From Hyphomicrobiaceae bacterium (GTDB lineage Bacteria > Pseudomonadota > Alphaproteobacteria > Rhizobiales > Hyphomicrobiaceae): a stretch of DNA of 64,000 nt. Location: assembly GCA_020442165.1 (NCBI GenBank), contig JAGRKV010000051.1, positions 310,001 to 374,000 on the forward strand, written 5' to 3'. The stretch's first letter is position 1. Each line of letters opens with the position of its first letter. Of this stretch, positions 40,887 to 49,211 are shown piece after piece. The translations under genes and the position numbers were made by a program. The notes beneath the pieces were generated by a model. It was not told where the DNA came from and made no database searches. It saw nothing but the letters and a program-made list of their open reading frames with translations.

Positions 40887-41296
40887 GACAAAAACCCCAC
40901 TTGGATCATTCGCTACTTAACGCACCACTCGACGCATACACTTCGAGGCCGATCTTCAGGTCAAAGTCACAACCCCAATTGAACGCCACATCCCGGGTTG
41001 CGGTTCCACATACCTGTTCTGGGCTTTTGTGCTGACGAGCAGGCCCACTTTGGTGCCCGTCCTTAAAGTCCAGCCTTGCCGCCGATGTTCCCCGACACGA
41101 CCTAGTCAATGTCCGACTTGTGCATGCCGTGAGATAATCGCCTTGCCTATATCCTGCCCAGTCCGGAAAAAGGCGGAAACGTCAAAAACCGATTTGAGGG
41201 GGATGGCAACGAGAATTTGCTCCCGATGCTGTGGAAAACTCCCTCAGAGTGACATTGATGTATCACTGACATGAATGTGGTAGCGGGTGGCGGGAG
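40887..41296. other. 410-base gap before pcm
   Basis: No gene is firmly supported. A minus-strand frame at 40906-41109 has a plausible tail but no ribosome site. The pcm promoter is probably near its 3' end, where the sequence is AT-richer (41140-41290). Confidence 0.3.
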
Positions 41297-41983
41297 ATGG
41301 CCACGAAACAGAACGCAGACTTCGAATATGAGCGTAGCCGGCTGCTGCAACGTATTGCCAGCGAGGCAGCGACCATGCCGCCGGAGTTACGCGATGCGGT
41401 GATGGCGCCCGGTGTTCTCGATGCCATGGCGCAGGTGGCAAGAGAAAATTTCGTGGCTCCCGGGGATGTTGTGTCTGCCTATCGCAATGCGCCGCTGCCG
41501 ATCGGGTTCAATCAAACGATTTCCCAACCCTTGGTTGTTGCGTTGATGACGGGCCTGCTTGCGCCTAGGAAATCAGACCGAATTTTGGAAATCGGCACGG
41601 GATCGGGCTATCAGGCCGCCGTCCTCTCTCGGCTCGTCGCCAAAGTCTTTTCGGTTGAGATCGTGTCTGAGCTTGCCGAACGAGCGCGTGGGGTGCTGGC
41701 GGCCGCCGGCGTGGCCAACGTGCATATCAAGGTGGGCGATGGCCACGCGGGCTGGCCGGAAGAGGCGCCTTTTGACGGTATCATCGTGACGGCTGCAGCG
41801 GACCGGGTGCCAGAGGCTTTGCTGGGCCAACTTGCTCCCGCTGGACGGATGGTGCTGCCGCTAGGCCGAGACAGGCAGATGCTTGCGGTCGTCTCACGGG
41901 AGGCAGATGGCGGCCACCGTGTGCGGGAGTTGCTGTCAGTCAGGTTTGTGCCGTTTGTAGAGCCGGGTAGCGGCTCCCAATGA
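41297..41983 (+). CDS. pcm: Protein-L-isoaspartate O-methyltransferase
   Basis: SAM-dependent repair enzyme of 228 residues that methylates isoaspartyl residues in damaged proteins. Motifs: the substrate-binding GFNQTISQP, the SAM motif ILEIGTGSGYQAAVLS, and FDGIIVTAAADRVPEALLGQL. The conserved RENFV-like stretch (ARENFVAPGD) lies before the catalytic core. The length is typical of bacterial Pcm. It stands apart from surE and nlpD, with which it often clusters in gammaproteobacteria. Confidence 0.93.
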   Translation: MATKQNADFEYERSRLLQRIASEAATMPPELRDAVMAPGVLDAMAQVARENFVAPGDVVSAYRNAPLPIGFNQTISQPLVVALMTGLLAPRKSDRILEIGTGSGYQAAVLSRLVAKVFSVEIVSELAERARGVLAAAGVANVHIKVGDGHAGWPEEAPFDGIIVTAAADRVPEALLGQLAPAGRMVLPLGRDRQMLAVVSREADGGHRVRELLSVRFVPFVEPGSGSQ

Positions 41984-42380
41984 GTGCCAAACTAAGTCCG
42001 GCGGCGGCGTGCGCGCGAATGTCGCGCCGGTTCGTTAACCGCTAGGCGAGCTGGGATTGTTGCAACTGTTGCACGCGATGCATTCGCAACAATTCAAAAA
42101 TACCTAATATATTTCAATCGCATACATTGTTTTTTGATGCCGATGCGTTGCGCTGTTGCAACGGTCAGCCGGGCTTCATTCCCGTGAAATCACAGATATA
42201 TCAGCACATTCGAATGTTGGCATGTTCATTGCGAATGAAGTGCGCATGGGCAGCGCAAGTCGCAGCTGCCTGCCGCCAAGGTTTCGCAAGAGACGCGCAG
42301 GGGCAGGCTCCACGACGTAGTTGCCTAGATGAAAATTGCATCGCTTCGCACTCAAATCGGGAACCTCAAGGAGAAACGTC
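41984..42380 (+). promoter_or_regulatory. AT-rich upstream region of the globule-like gene
   Basis: No gene is seen. It holds an inverted repeat ATTGTTGC/GCAACAAT (42056-42063 and 42086-42093) with a 22-base spacer, extra GTTGC and GCAAC words nearby (also around 42148-42160), then an AT-rich tract (42094-42130). This looks like a promoter with an operator; the regulator is unknown. Confidence 0.4.
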
Positions 42381-42782
42381 ATGAAGAACATCATCAAGAC
42401 CGCTGCCGTTGCAGCGACCCTCGCAATCGGCGCTGCCGGTCTCAGCACCTCTGCCAGCGCTTGGGGCTGGGGTGGTCCGTGGAACGACAGTGGCTGGGGC
42501 AATGGCTGGGGTAATGGCTCGGGTTCGGGCAACTTTGGCTTCAACATGAATGGCAACATGAGCGGCCGCGGCAATGGCTACGGCAATGGCTACAATGGCT
42601 ATTACGGCGCTCCGTGGGGTGGATATGGCCCCTACGGCTACGCTCCCTATGGCTACGGCGCTCCTTATGCCGGCCCCTATGCCTATGGCCCGTACGGCGC
42701 GCCTGTTGCACCTCCGGCAGGTGCTCCGGCCCAGCCGGCTCCCGCTCCGCAGGCAGCTGCTCCTGCCCAGCCGGCTCAGTAA
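42381..42782 (+). CDS. Gly/Tyr-rich secreted protein, sulfur globule protein-like
   Basis: A 133-residue exported protein. A clear signal peptide ([20 protein letters not shown], cleavage near ASA) is followed by [20 protein letters not shown], then runs of Gly, Asn, Tyr and Pro ([20 protein letters not shown]) and a Pro/Ala tail. The N-terminal WGWGGPW pattern resembles the CV1-type sulfur globule proteins that coat periplasmic sulfur deposits. Low-complexity sequence makes homology uncertain. The ATG at 42381 follows an AAGGAGA ribosome site. The gene is followed by two hairpins that end transcription. Confidence 0.7.
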   Translation: MKNIIKTAAVAATLAIGAAGLSTSASAWGWGGPWNDSGWGNGWGNGSGSGNFGFNMNGNMSGRGNGYGNGYNGYYGAPWGGYGPYGYAPYGYGAPYAGPYAYGPYGAPVAPPAGAPAQPAPAPQAAAPAQPAQ

Positions 42783-42816
42783 GCATCTGACGATCGCAGA
42801 TCTCTTGTGATCTCTC

Positions 42817-42885
42817 GGCGCCATCCCAGTTCCTCCTGGATGGCGCCACCCCTGACGCCCGCTGTCCCCCAGCGGGCGTTTTTCT
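42817..42885 (+). terminator. Rho-independent terminator after the globule-like gene
   Basis: Two hairpins in series: GGCGCCATCC/GGATGGCGCC (42817-42826/42838-42847) and ACGCCCGCT/AGCGGGCGT (42855-42863/42871-42879), the latter followed directly by TTTTTCTTT. It separates this gene from the convergent uvrD. Confidence 0.88.
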
Positions 42886-42937
42886 TTACCCACGGATGGT
42901 GGGCGCTGAATGTAAGGGCGAAGCTTCGCGCTGTCGC

Positions 42938-45550
42938 TCAGGCGCGTTCGACGAAGCTGTCCAGGACGTGTTTTTCGCCGGCCTTGTCGAACTGGATTTT
43001 CAGCTTGTTGCCGTCGACGGCGGTGATCTCGCCATTGCCGAACTTGAGATGAAAAACACGTTCGCCGATTTCAAAGCGTGCCTCGGCCGACGAAGAGGCC
43101 ACAAGCTCGCCGTCGATCGTCAGCGGATTGCGGGCGCGCTGGGCCTTGGCATCGCGGTTCCAGTCGGCCGCCGTGCGCTTCTGCGCGCGTTGCCAGCCCG
43201 GCGTGTCGTAGGTCGAGGCGAAGCCTCCGGCTGCGGGTTTGGACTTATCGGCGCGATCGAAACGGCTGGTGCCAAATGGATTGGAATAGGCTCCGCCGAA
43301 GTTCTGATATGCGCCTGAGAATGGACCCTTGCGTTCGATGACCTCGACATTCTCTTCTGGCAGTTCGTCGACGAAGCGCGACGGGATGGCGGACTGGTAG
43401 AGCCCGCGGTTGCGCCGGTTCTGAGCGAAGGAAATGCAGGCGCGCTTCTTGGCACGGGTGATGCCGACATAGGCCAGTCGGCGCTCTTCCTCCAGACCGG
43501 CAAGCCCGTTCTCGTCGAGGGAGCGCTGACTGGGGAATAGCCCTTCCTCCCAGCCCGGCAGGAAAGTGGTGTCGAATTCCAGGCCCTTGGCGGCGTGGAG
43601 GGTCATCAGGCTGACGCGGTCGCCGTCGCTGCCCTGGTCGACGTCCATGACGAGGCTGACGTGTTCGAGGAAACCTTCCAGAGTGTCGAACTCGTCCATG
43701 AAGCGGACAAGTTCCTTGAGGTTTTCCAGTCTGGATTGCGCCTGCGGGCTCTTGTCGGCCTGCCACATGGCGGTGTAGCCCGACTCGTCCAGGATCAATT
43801 CGGCCAGTTCGGTGTGACGCATGCTGGCGACTTGCGAGCGCCAGCGGTCGAACTGCTGGATGAGATCAAACAATGCCTTGCGGGCCTTGCCCGACAGCTC
43901 CTCGGTCTCGACGATCTCGCGCGCCGCCTGGAACAGCGGCACCTGGCGGGCGCGCGACAGCTCGACGACGCGCTTCACCGAGGTGTCGCCCAGGCCGCGC
44001 TTTGGCACGTTGATGATGCGCTCGAACTTCAAGTCGTTTGATTGATTGAGCGTGGTGTCGAGATAGGCGATGGCGTCCTTGATTTCCTGGCGTTCATAAA
44101 AGCGCGGGCCGCCGATGACGCGATAGGGCAGGCCGAGGGTGACAAAGCGATCCTCGAAGGCGCGCATCTGGAACGAGGCGCGGACCAGGATCGCGATCTC
44201 GTCGAGGGAGTGGTGCTTGCGCCGAAGTTGCTCGATGTCCTCGCCGATGACACGCGCTTCCTCCTCGTCATCCCAGACGCCGGTCACGGTAACTTTTTCG
44301 CCGGAGTCGCCGTCGGTGAAGAGTGTCTTGCCGAGTCGTCCGGTGTTGTGCGCGATGACGCCCGATGCCGCGGCGAGGATGTGGCTCGTCGAACGATAAT
44401 TGCGCTCCAGGCGGATGACGGTGGCGCCGGGGAAGTCCTTTTCGAAGCGCAGGATGTTGTCCACCTCCGCACCGCGCCAGCCGTAGATCGACTGGTCGTC
44501 GTCACCCACACAGCAGATGTTGGGCGAGCCTTGGGCGAGAAGACGCAGCCATAGATACTGGGCGGTGTTGGTGTCCTGGTACTCGTCGACCAAGATGAAG
44601 CGGAAGCGCTTCTGGTAGCCGGCCAGCACGTCGGGGTAGGTCATGAAGAGGCGCAGGCTTTCGAGCAGCAGGTCGCCGAAGTCGCAGGCGTTGAGGTCCT
44701 TCAGGCGGCGCTGGTAGGCGGCATAGAGGTCTGCTCCCTTGCCGTTGGCGAATGCCCTGCCTTCGCCAGCAGGTATGCGGTCGGGTGTCAAACCGCGGTT
44801 TTTCCAGCCGTCGATGAGGGCGGCAAGCTGGCGTGCGGGCCAGCGATCCTTGTCGATGTTGGCAGCCTCGATCACCTGCTTGATGAGGCGCAGCTGGTCG
44901 TCGGTGTCGAGGATGGTGAAGCTGGATTTGAGATCCACCAGTTCGGCGTGGCGGCGAAGGATCTTGACGCCGATGGAGTGGAAGGTGCCGAGCCAGGGCA
45001 TGCCTTCGACTGCCCCGCCAACGAGGTGGCCGATGCGCTCCTTCATCTCGCGCGCCGCCTTGTTGGTGAAGGTGACGGCCAGCACTTGCGACGGCCAGGC
45101 GCGGCCGGTTGCGAGAATGTGGGCGATGCGTGTGGTCAATACGCGCGTCTTGCCGGTGCCGGCACCTGCGAGCACCAGCACGGGGCCATCGAGGGCTTCG
45201 ACCGCTGAGCGCTGCTCCGGGTTCAGTCCTTCGAGATAAGGCGGCGTGGCCGGTCCGCCGCTGCTGCTCCGCATGGCGCGTTCCGAGATCGACAATCGCG
45301 GCGGAGGGGCGTCGGGAACGGGATCGTGGGCAGGATCGTGGCGCGGCGGCAGCGGCGGAGCTATCGGTGCGGCCAGCGGCAGGCGAACCGGCTGCACCGC
45401 TTCGCTGGCGGATTTGGTCGACTTGCCTGATTGGGCCTTGGCGCGCGTATTGGCATCCCTGGCCGGTGCTTCCGGCAGGTCGAAGGGCAGATCATCAAAC
45501 AGCGATTGTGCGCTGCCGGTCTTGTTGGAGTGCTTTCGATTCGTGGTCAT
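42938..45550 (-). CDS. uvrD: DNA helicase UvrD/PcrA
   Basis: Superfamily 1 3'-5' helicase of 870 residues that acts in nucleotide excision and mismatch repair. A disordered extension of about 100 residues precedes LNPEQRSAVEALDGP. The Walker A motif AGAGTGKT is at 128-135. Motif II (LVDEYQDTN), DDDQSIYGWRGA, RLERNYRST and LMTLHAAKGLEFD follow in order. The C-terminal tail GEITAVDGNKLKIQFDKAG is the Tudor-like UvrD C-terminus that contacts RNA polymerase. All motifs are intact. Confidence 0.96.
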   Translation of the reverse strand: MTTNRKHSNKTGSAQSLFDDLPFDLPEAPARDANTRAKAQSGKSTKSASEAVQPVRLPLAAPIAPPLPPRHDPAHDPVPDAPPPRLSISERAMRSSSGGPATPPYLEGLNPEQRSAVEALDGPVLVLAGAGTGKTRVLTTRIAHILATGRAWPSQVLAVTFTNKAAREMKERIGHLVGGAVEGMPWLGTFHSIGVKILRRHAELVDLKSSFTILDTDDQLRLIKQVIEAANIDKDRWPARQLAALIDGWKNRGLTPDRIPAGEGRAFANGKGADLYAAYQRRLKDLNACDFGDLLLESLRLFMTYPDVLAGYQKRFRFILVDEYQDTNTAQYLWLRLLAQGSPNICCVGDDDQSIYGWRGAEVDNILRFEKDFPGATVIRLERNYRSTSHILAAASGVIAHNTGRLGKTLFTDGDSGEKVTVTGVWDDEEEARVIGEDIEQLRRKHHSLDEIAILVRASFQMRAFEDRFVTLGLPYRVIGGPRFYERQEIKDAIAYLDTTLNQSNDLKFERIINVPKRGLGDTSVKRVVELSRARQVPLFQAAREIVETEELSGKARKALFDLIQQFDRWRSQVASMRHTELAELILDESGYTAMWQADKSPQAQSRLENLKELVRFMDEFDTLEGFLEHVSLVMDVDQGSDGDRVSLMTLHAAKGLEFDTTFLPGWEEGLFPSQRSLDENGLAGLEEERRLAYVGITRAKKRACISFAQNRRNRGLYQSAIPSRFVDELPEENVEVIERKGPFSGAYQNFGGAYSNPFGTSRFDRADKSKPAAGGFASTYDTPGWQRAQKRTAADWNRDAKAQRARNPLTIDGELVASSSAEARFEIGERVFHLKFGNGEITAVDGNKLKIQFDKAGEKHVLDSFVERA

Positions 45551-45643
45551 TGCGGGGGACTATAGCACCCTGGCAGAGGCAGGAAGGGGGCGAGGTGTCT
45601 GCTCCACAAGCTACTCGCGGCGATGGTTCCCTGGATCCGAACC

Positions 45644-46114
45644 TTAGGTTCTTGGCCTCGGTCCGGCGTCGGCGCGGCGAGCGCGCAGCAGCCCGGTGAT
45701 TGCGAAAAAAGCGCCAGCTCCCAAAAACATAAGAGATATGAACCACTTTTCGAAGAACGTATCGAGCATCATCGAGGACGGCACTTCGGGGTCATAAAGC
45801 ACGACGACATTCTCGCCGACCTCATAGGCCGGCGGGTTGGTGTTCCACCGGGAACTGCCGGTGTGAGACGTGCCGGAGACCTCGTAGCTGACGATGGCCT
45901 TGTACTGACTTGAATCGCCGGGCGAGCTTGTGTCCACCAGTTCGATGACCTTGCCTTCCACTGATGTGGCGCGCGAAATGAAATGCATGTTCCAGCCGAG
46001 CACCACGAGTCCGGCGATGAGGAGCAGAGGGCCAAAGACGAGCAGAGCGGCGGCGGCAAGGTCGGGCTGCCTTGCGGTTTGTGATGGCTCCGGCAGATCG
46101 GTTTTGCCGCTCAT
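45644..46114 (-). CDS. DUF3592 membrane protein, paralogue 1
   Basis: A 156-residue protein with one hydrophobic segment near each end (ALLVFGPLLLIAGLVVLGW and ISLMFLGAGAFFAITGLL) around a soluble beta-rich domain with EGKVIELVDTSS and YEVGENVVVLYDPEVPSSMM. This is the DUF3592 layout. Its start overlaps the stop of paralogue 2 as ATGA, so they are co-translated. Function of the family is unknown. Confidence 0.8.
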   Translation of the reverse strand: MSGKTDLPEPSQTARQPDLAAAALLVFGPLLLIAGLVVLGWNMHFISRATSVEGKVIELVDTSSPGDSSQYKAIVSYEVSGTSHTGSSRWNTNPPAYEVGENVVVLYDPEVPSSMMLDTFFEKWFISLMFLGAGAFFAITGLLRARRADAGPRPRT

Positions 46115-46560
46115 GGCCGGGCTTTCGTGTGCCGGACGACGAGCCCCACCAGGGTGAAGACGAGGCCAATGCCTGAAAATATGATTGGCAGGAGCCAGGT
46201 TTCGGCAAAGCTATCGACGAACGCGCGCGAAGGGTCGTCGCGCCGGTAGAGTATGCCGACCTTCTCGCCCACTGCGTAGGCGGGTTCGGTCGAGTGCCAC
46301 GAGGACGTGAAGCGGTGCGTGGCGCCATCGGGTGCCTTGAACTCGATGACGGGGGTGTAAGTCACCCGCGGCGCGCCACCCTTGCTGGCGGGCATAGGAT
46401 GCGATTTCTCTATTGCAACGACCTCGCCGGACGTGCGGTCCGACTTGGAAACAGCTTGCACGGTCATGAGCAGCAGAGCGCCGCCGACGAGCGCCATCAT
46501 GACGCCCATCCCGAGAAAAATGGTTTTGAGGACTAATCCAGTTCCCGGATTGTAGCGCAT
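46111..46560 (-). CDS. DUF3592 membrane protein, paralogue 2
   Basis: A 149-residue protein with the same plan as its neighbours: TM segment (IFLGMGVMMALVGGALLLM), soluble core (SGEVVAIEKS, YAVGEKVGILYRRDDPSRAF) and a second TM segment (WLLPIIFSGIGLVFTLVGLV). The ATG at 46560 starts right before the first TM segment; 46653 is an upstream in-frame alternative. It lies 11 bases downstream of paralogue 3 and overlaps paralogue 1. Confidence 0.78.
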   Translation of the reverse strand: MRYNPGTGLVLKTIFLGMGVMMALVGGALLLMTVQAVSKSDRTSGEVVAIEKSHPMPASKGGAPRVTYTPVIEFKAPDGATHRFTSSWHSTEPAYAVGEKVGILYRRDDPSRAFVDSFAETWLLPIIFSGIGLVFTLVGLVVRHTKARP

Positions 46561-46571
46561 GTGTGGAATCC

Positions 46572-47021
46572 CTATGCCGGCCGTCGGTCGAAGAAGCGCG
46601 CCGCCGCCATGAACAGGATGCCAACCACGACGAACATCAGCGGAAAGGTCCATTTGTCCGCGAAGACGTCGATGATCGCACTTTGTGGTTCGTCCGGCTG
46701 GTAGCGAACGGGGACGACGTCTCCCAATGCTGAGGACGGCTGGCGTTCGAAAAACGAGCCGACGATACGCACCGGCTTGCCGCCTTCCGGTGTGAATTCG
46801 ACGATCGGAGCGACCGGCGGATTGGGCAGCTGCGCATATGATTTGGGCACGCGTGGCGACATCTGAAAGCCGACCACCACGCCATCCGTGCGGTCGGAGC
46901 GGATCACGAACGCAGAAATGAAGAGCAACGCAATCACCGCTATGACGAGTTGCAGCAGGCCGAACCCGGTGAGTATCAGGTAGAAGGGCGACTTGTTGGA
47001 GAGTGCAAGGTAATTGCGCAT
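46572..47021 (-). CDS. DUF3592 membrane protein, paralogue 3
   Basis: A 149-residue protein, again two TM segments flanking a DUF3592 core with DGVVVGFQMS and SALGDVVPVRYQPDEPQSAI. It is the first of three tandem paralogues and starts 23 bases after the CLC channel stop, so all four genes probably form one operon. Confidence 0.78.
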   Translation of the reverse strand: MRNYLALSNKSPFYLILTGFGLLQLVIAVIALLFISAFVIRSDRTDGVVVGFQMSPRVPKSYAQLPNPPVAPIVEFTPEGGKPVRIVGSFFERQPSSALGDVVPVRYQPDEPQSAIIDVFADKWTFPLMFVVVGILFMAAARFFDRRPA

Positions 47022-47044
47022 CGGCCTATCTTTCCTTCGGATCG

Positions 47045-48811
47045 TTATTTGTGTTCTTCGACGTGGGCGTCGATCAGGGCCTTATTGAAGGCATTGAGCG
47101 CGTGCATGCGGTCGGCCCAGCCAATCACGAGCGTCTGGTCGTTTTCCGATACCACGGCAATGCGTGTGTTGCCTGTGCGGTCGAACGTGCGCAATGCGCG
47201 TTCAAGCGTATCGGAAGGCATCAGCCAGGGCTCATCGCTGTCAGAGGAAATTCTCAGCGGCTCGCGCGCTTCGCCGGATTGGGGCGGCTTGAGGTCGCTC
47301 ATGAAATTTATCACCGTCAACCGGCGCATGATGGATTTGTGAGGTCCCTCCTGCAGGAAGAGACCGCGTTTGGCCAATTGCCAATGGAAGAAGCTGTGGC
47401 CGAGCAAGGCCTGCGTGAGGCCGACAGAGATCGATACGGTGAGCAGCAGTGCGATGGCCAGATCATAGCCGCCCGTCAGTTCGAAGCAGATGAGGGTCGT
47501 CGAAATAGGCGCACCCAGCACAGCGGCGGCAACCGCGCCCATGCCTAAAAGCGCGTATAGGCCGTGGCTTGCACCAACCTCGGGGAAGGCGGCGACTGCG
47601 ATCGTCCCGAATGCGGCACCAGTGAGGGCGCCCAGATAGAGGGAGGGCGAAAAGATACCGCCTGCAAACCGCACTGACAGGGAAATGGCGGTGGCCGCTG
47701 ACTTTGCGATAATGAGTGCGATCAGCAATCCGACGGGCAGGCGCATGTAGAGTGCCTGATCCGTCGTTTCGTAACCGACCCCCAGCACCTGCGGGAATAC
47801 GAGAGCGATCAGTCCGACGCAGAGGCCGCCCAAGGCCGTGCGCAGCCACAGCGGCATCTCGAAATGCCAAACGATCCGTTCCGTCGCCATGATCGAGAAC
47901 TCGAACAGAATGGCGACTACCGCACAGGTGACGCCGAGGAGTGCGAAGGCAGGCACCTCCCAATATGTCGTTATCTGGTAGTCGGGGATCGTGAATGCTG
48001 GAAAATTACCCAGATGAATGCGGCTAATAACGCCACCGGCTACGCTCGCGATCACGATCGGCACAAAGGCGCGCATGGCGTAATGGCCGAGGATGACCTC
48101 GTGGGCGAACAACACCCCGGCGATGGGGGCGTTGAAGGAAGCTGCGACGGCGGCGGCGGCGCCGGATGCGAGCAGCGTCCGGCGATTAGAGGCTGAAAGC
48201 TGAAAGCGGTCTTCCAGCCAGGATGCGATGGCGGCGCCCAGGTGAACGACGGGACCTTCACGGCCTGCGCTCGCTCCTGCGCCCAGCGACATCGCTGCGA
48301 GAGCGGCACTCATGAACCCGGTGCGCGGCTCGATCTTGCAGTCGCGTAGGGCGCGCGCCTCAATCACGTCGGCGACGGCATGAGCCCGCTGGCCGGGCAT
48401 GAGCTTTTCCAGGAGATAGCCGACAATGAGTCCTCCGACCGCCGGCGCTAGAAGGATGTACCACCAGGAAACACCACTAGCGGCAGAGGCAACGCGCTCG
48501 TCCATTGTGCCGAGCCAGGGCAACTGAAAAACGCCGATCAGATAGCGGAAGGCAAGTGCAGCATAGCCGACGCTTATGCCGATCAATAGCCCCAGGAGCC
48601 ATGTCAGAGGCTGGCGGTCGTCGAGAAATTCGCGCAGGTTATGCACGAACCGTTCAATGATGACGTTACGCAGGCTTTCGCGCGCCTTGGACAGTAGTCC
48701 GGTGCTGGCACCAGCTGAGTTACCGACAGCCGGTGTTGCGTCGGCGCCGGTGTGCGGCGGGCCATCGTGTTGACTGTTCACGGATCGGTCGGGCTTATTC
48801 GTCACACTCAT
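47045..48811 (-). CDS. CLC-family chloride channel/transporter
   Basis: A polytopic membrane protein of 588 residues with the CLC fold. The filter-forming loops are visible: SLGAGASAGREGPVVHLGA contains the gating Glu of GREGP, and GGIFSPSLYLGALTGAAFG is the second filter region. The first motif reads GAGAS instead of the common GSGIP. After the membrane part, a C-terminal region (INFMSDLKPPQ onward, with LERALRTFDRTGNTRIAVV) resembles a CBS-like regulatory domain. The ATG at 48811 is preferred over 48847. It leads the operon with the three DUF3592 genes. Confidence 0.9.
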   Translation of the reverse strand: MSVTNKPDRSVNSQHDGPPHTGADATPAVGNSAGASTGLLSKARESLRNVIIERFVHNLREFLDDRQPLTWLLGLLIGISVGYAALAFRYLIGVFQLPWLGTMDERVASAASGVSWWYILLAPAVGGLIVGYLLEKLMPGQRAHAVADVIEARALRDCKIEPRTGFMSAALAAMSLGAGASAGREGPVVHLGAAIASWLEDRFQLSASNRRTLLASGAAAAVAASFNAPIAGVLFAHEVILGHYAMRAFVPIVIASVAGGVISRIHLGNFPAFTIPDYQITTYWEVPAFALLGVTCAVVAILFEFSIMATERIVWHFEMPLWLRTALGGLCVGLIALVFPQVLGVGYETTDQALYMRLPVGLLIALIIAKSAATAISLSVRFAGGIFSPSLYLGALTGAAFGTIAVAAFPEVGASHGLYALLGMGAVAAAVLGAPISTTLICFELTGGYDLAIALLLTVSISVGLTQALLGHSFFHWQLAKRGLFLQEGPHKSIMRRLTVINFMSDLKPPQSGEAREPLRISSDSDEPWLMPSDTLERALRTFDRTGNTRIAVVSENDQTLVIGWADRMHALNAFNKALIDAHVEEHK

Positions 48812-48847
48812 CTGATATCGCGCACTATGGGCTCGTCGGGACGACAA

Positions 48848-49211
48848 ATAAAGGTGGCATGAGTGCCGCCCGGCGTCATCGCCTCGGAATGGTCAATGGC
48901 TTGTGTGAAGCTTCCGGTCTACGAGTTGTGCTAGAAAACGCACAGGATCGGGCGCGGTGATTCAGGCCGGCGCACCTCTGCTGCCCCAGCGGCGGGACAG
49001 CGGCGATGGGCGTGGCCATAATTGCAGGAACAACTCAGCTGCGACCGGCTGGGAAGAGGGCTTTTAACGTGAGGCGGTTTTTCTATCGCGGCGCGGATAG
49101 CAGAGCGAAGGCGGGTGTAGCCGGGGGCTGCGGCGGAGCGGCGGGCGCGTGTGCCATTGCCGGCTGGCCGGGTCATGGGGCCAGGCGCGTGCTTACGGGG
49201 AGGGTTGGTGC
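48848..49211. other. 364-base divergent intergenic region
   Basis: The gap lies between the minus-strand CLC gene and the plus-strand AsmA gene. It should carry both promoters. I see no supported gene or notable repeat. Confidence 0.35.

Noticed and set aside
40906..41109. Minus-strand 67-codon ORF before pcm
   Set aside because: The tail looks protein-like, but there is no ribosome site and no family match. Too weak to list as a gene.
42574..42810. Tandem repeats in the globule-like gene as a CRISPR or satellite array
   Set aside because: The repetition is codon-level Gly/Tyr/Pro coding sequence, with no spacers of uniform length.
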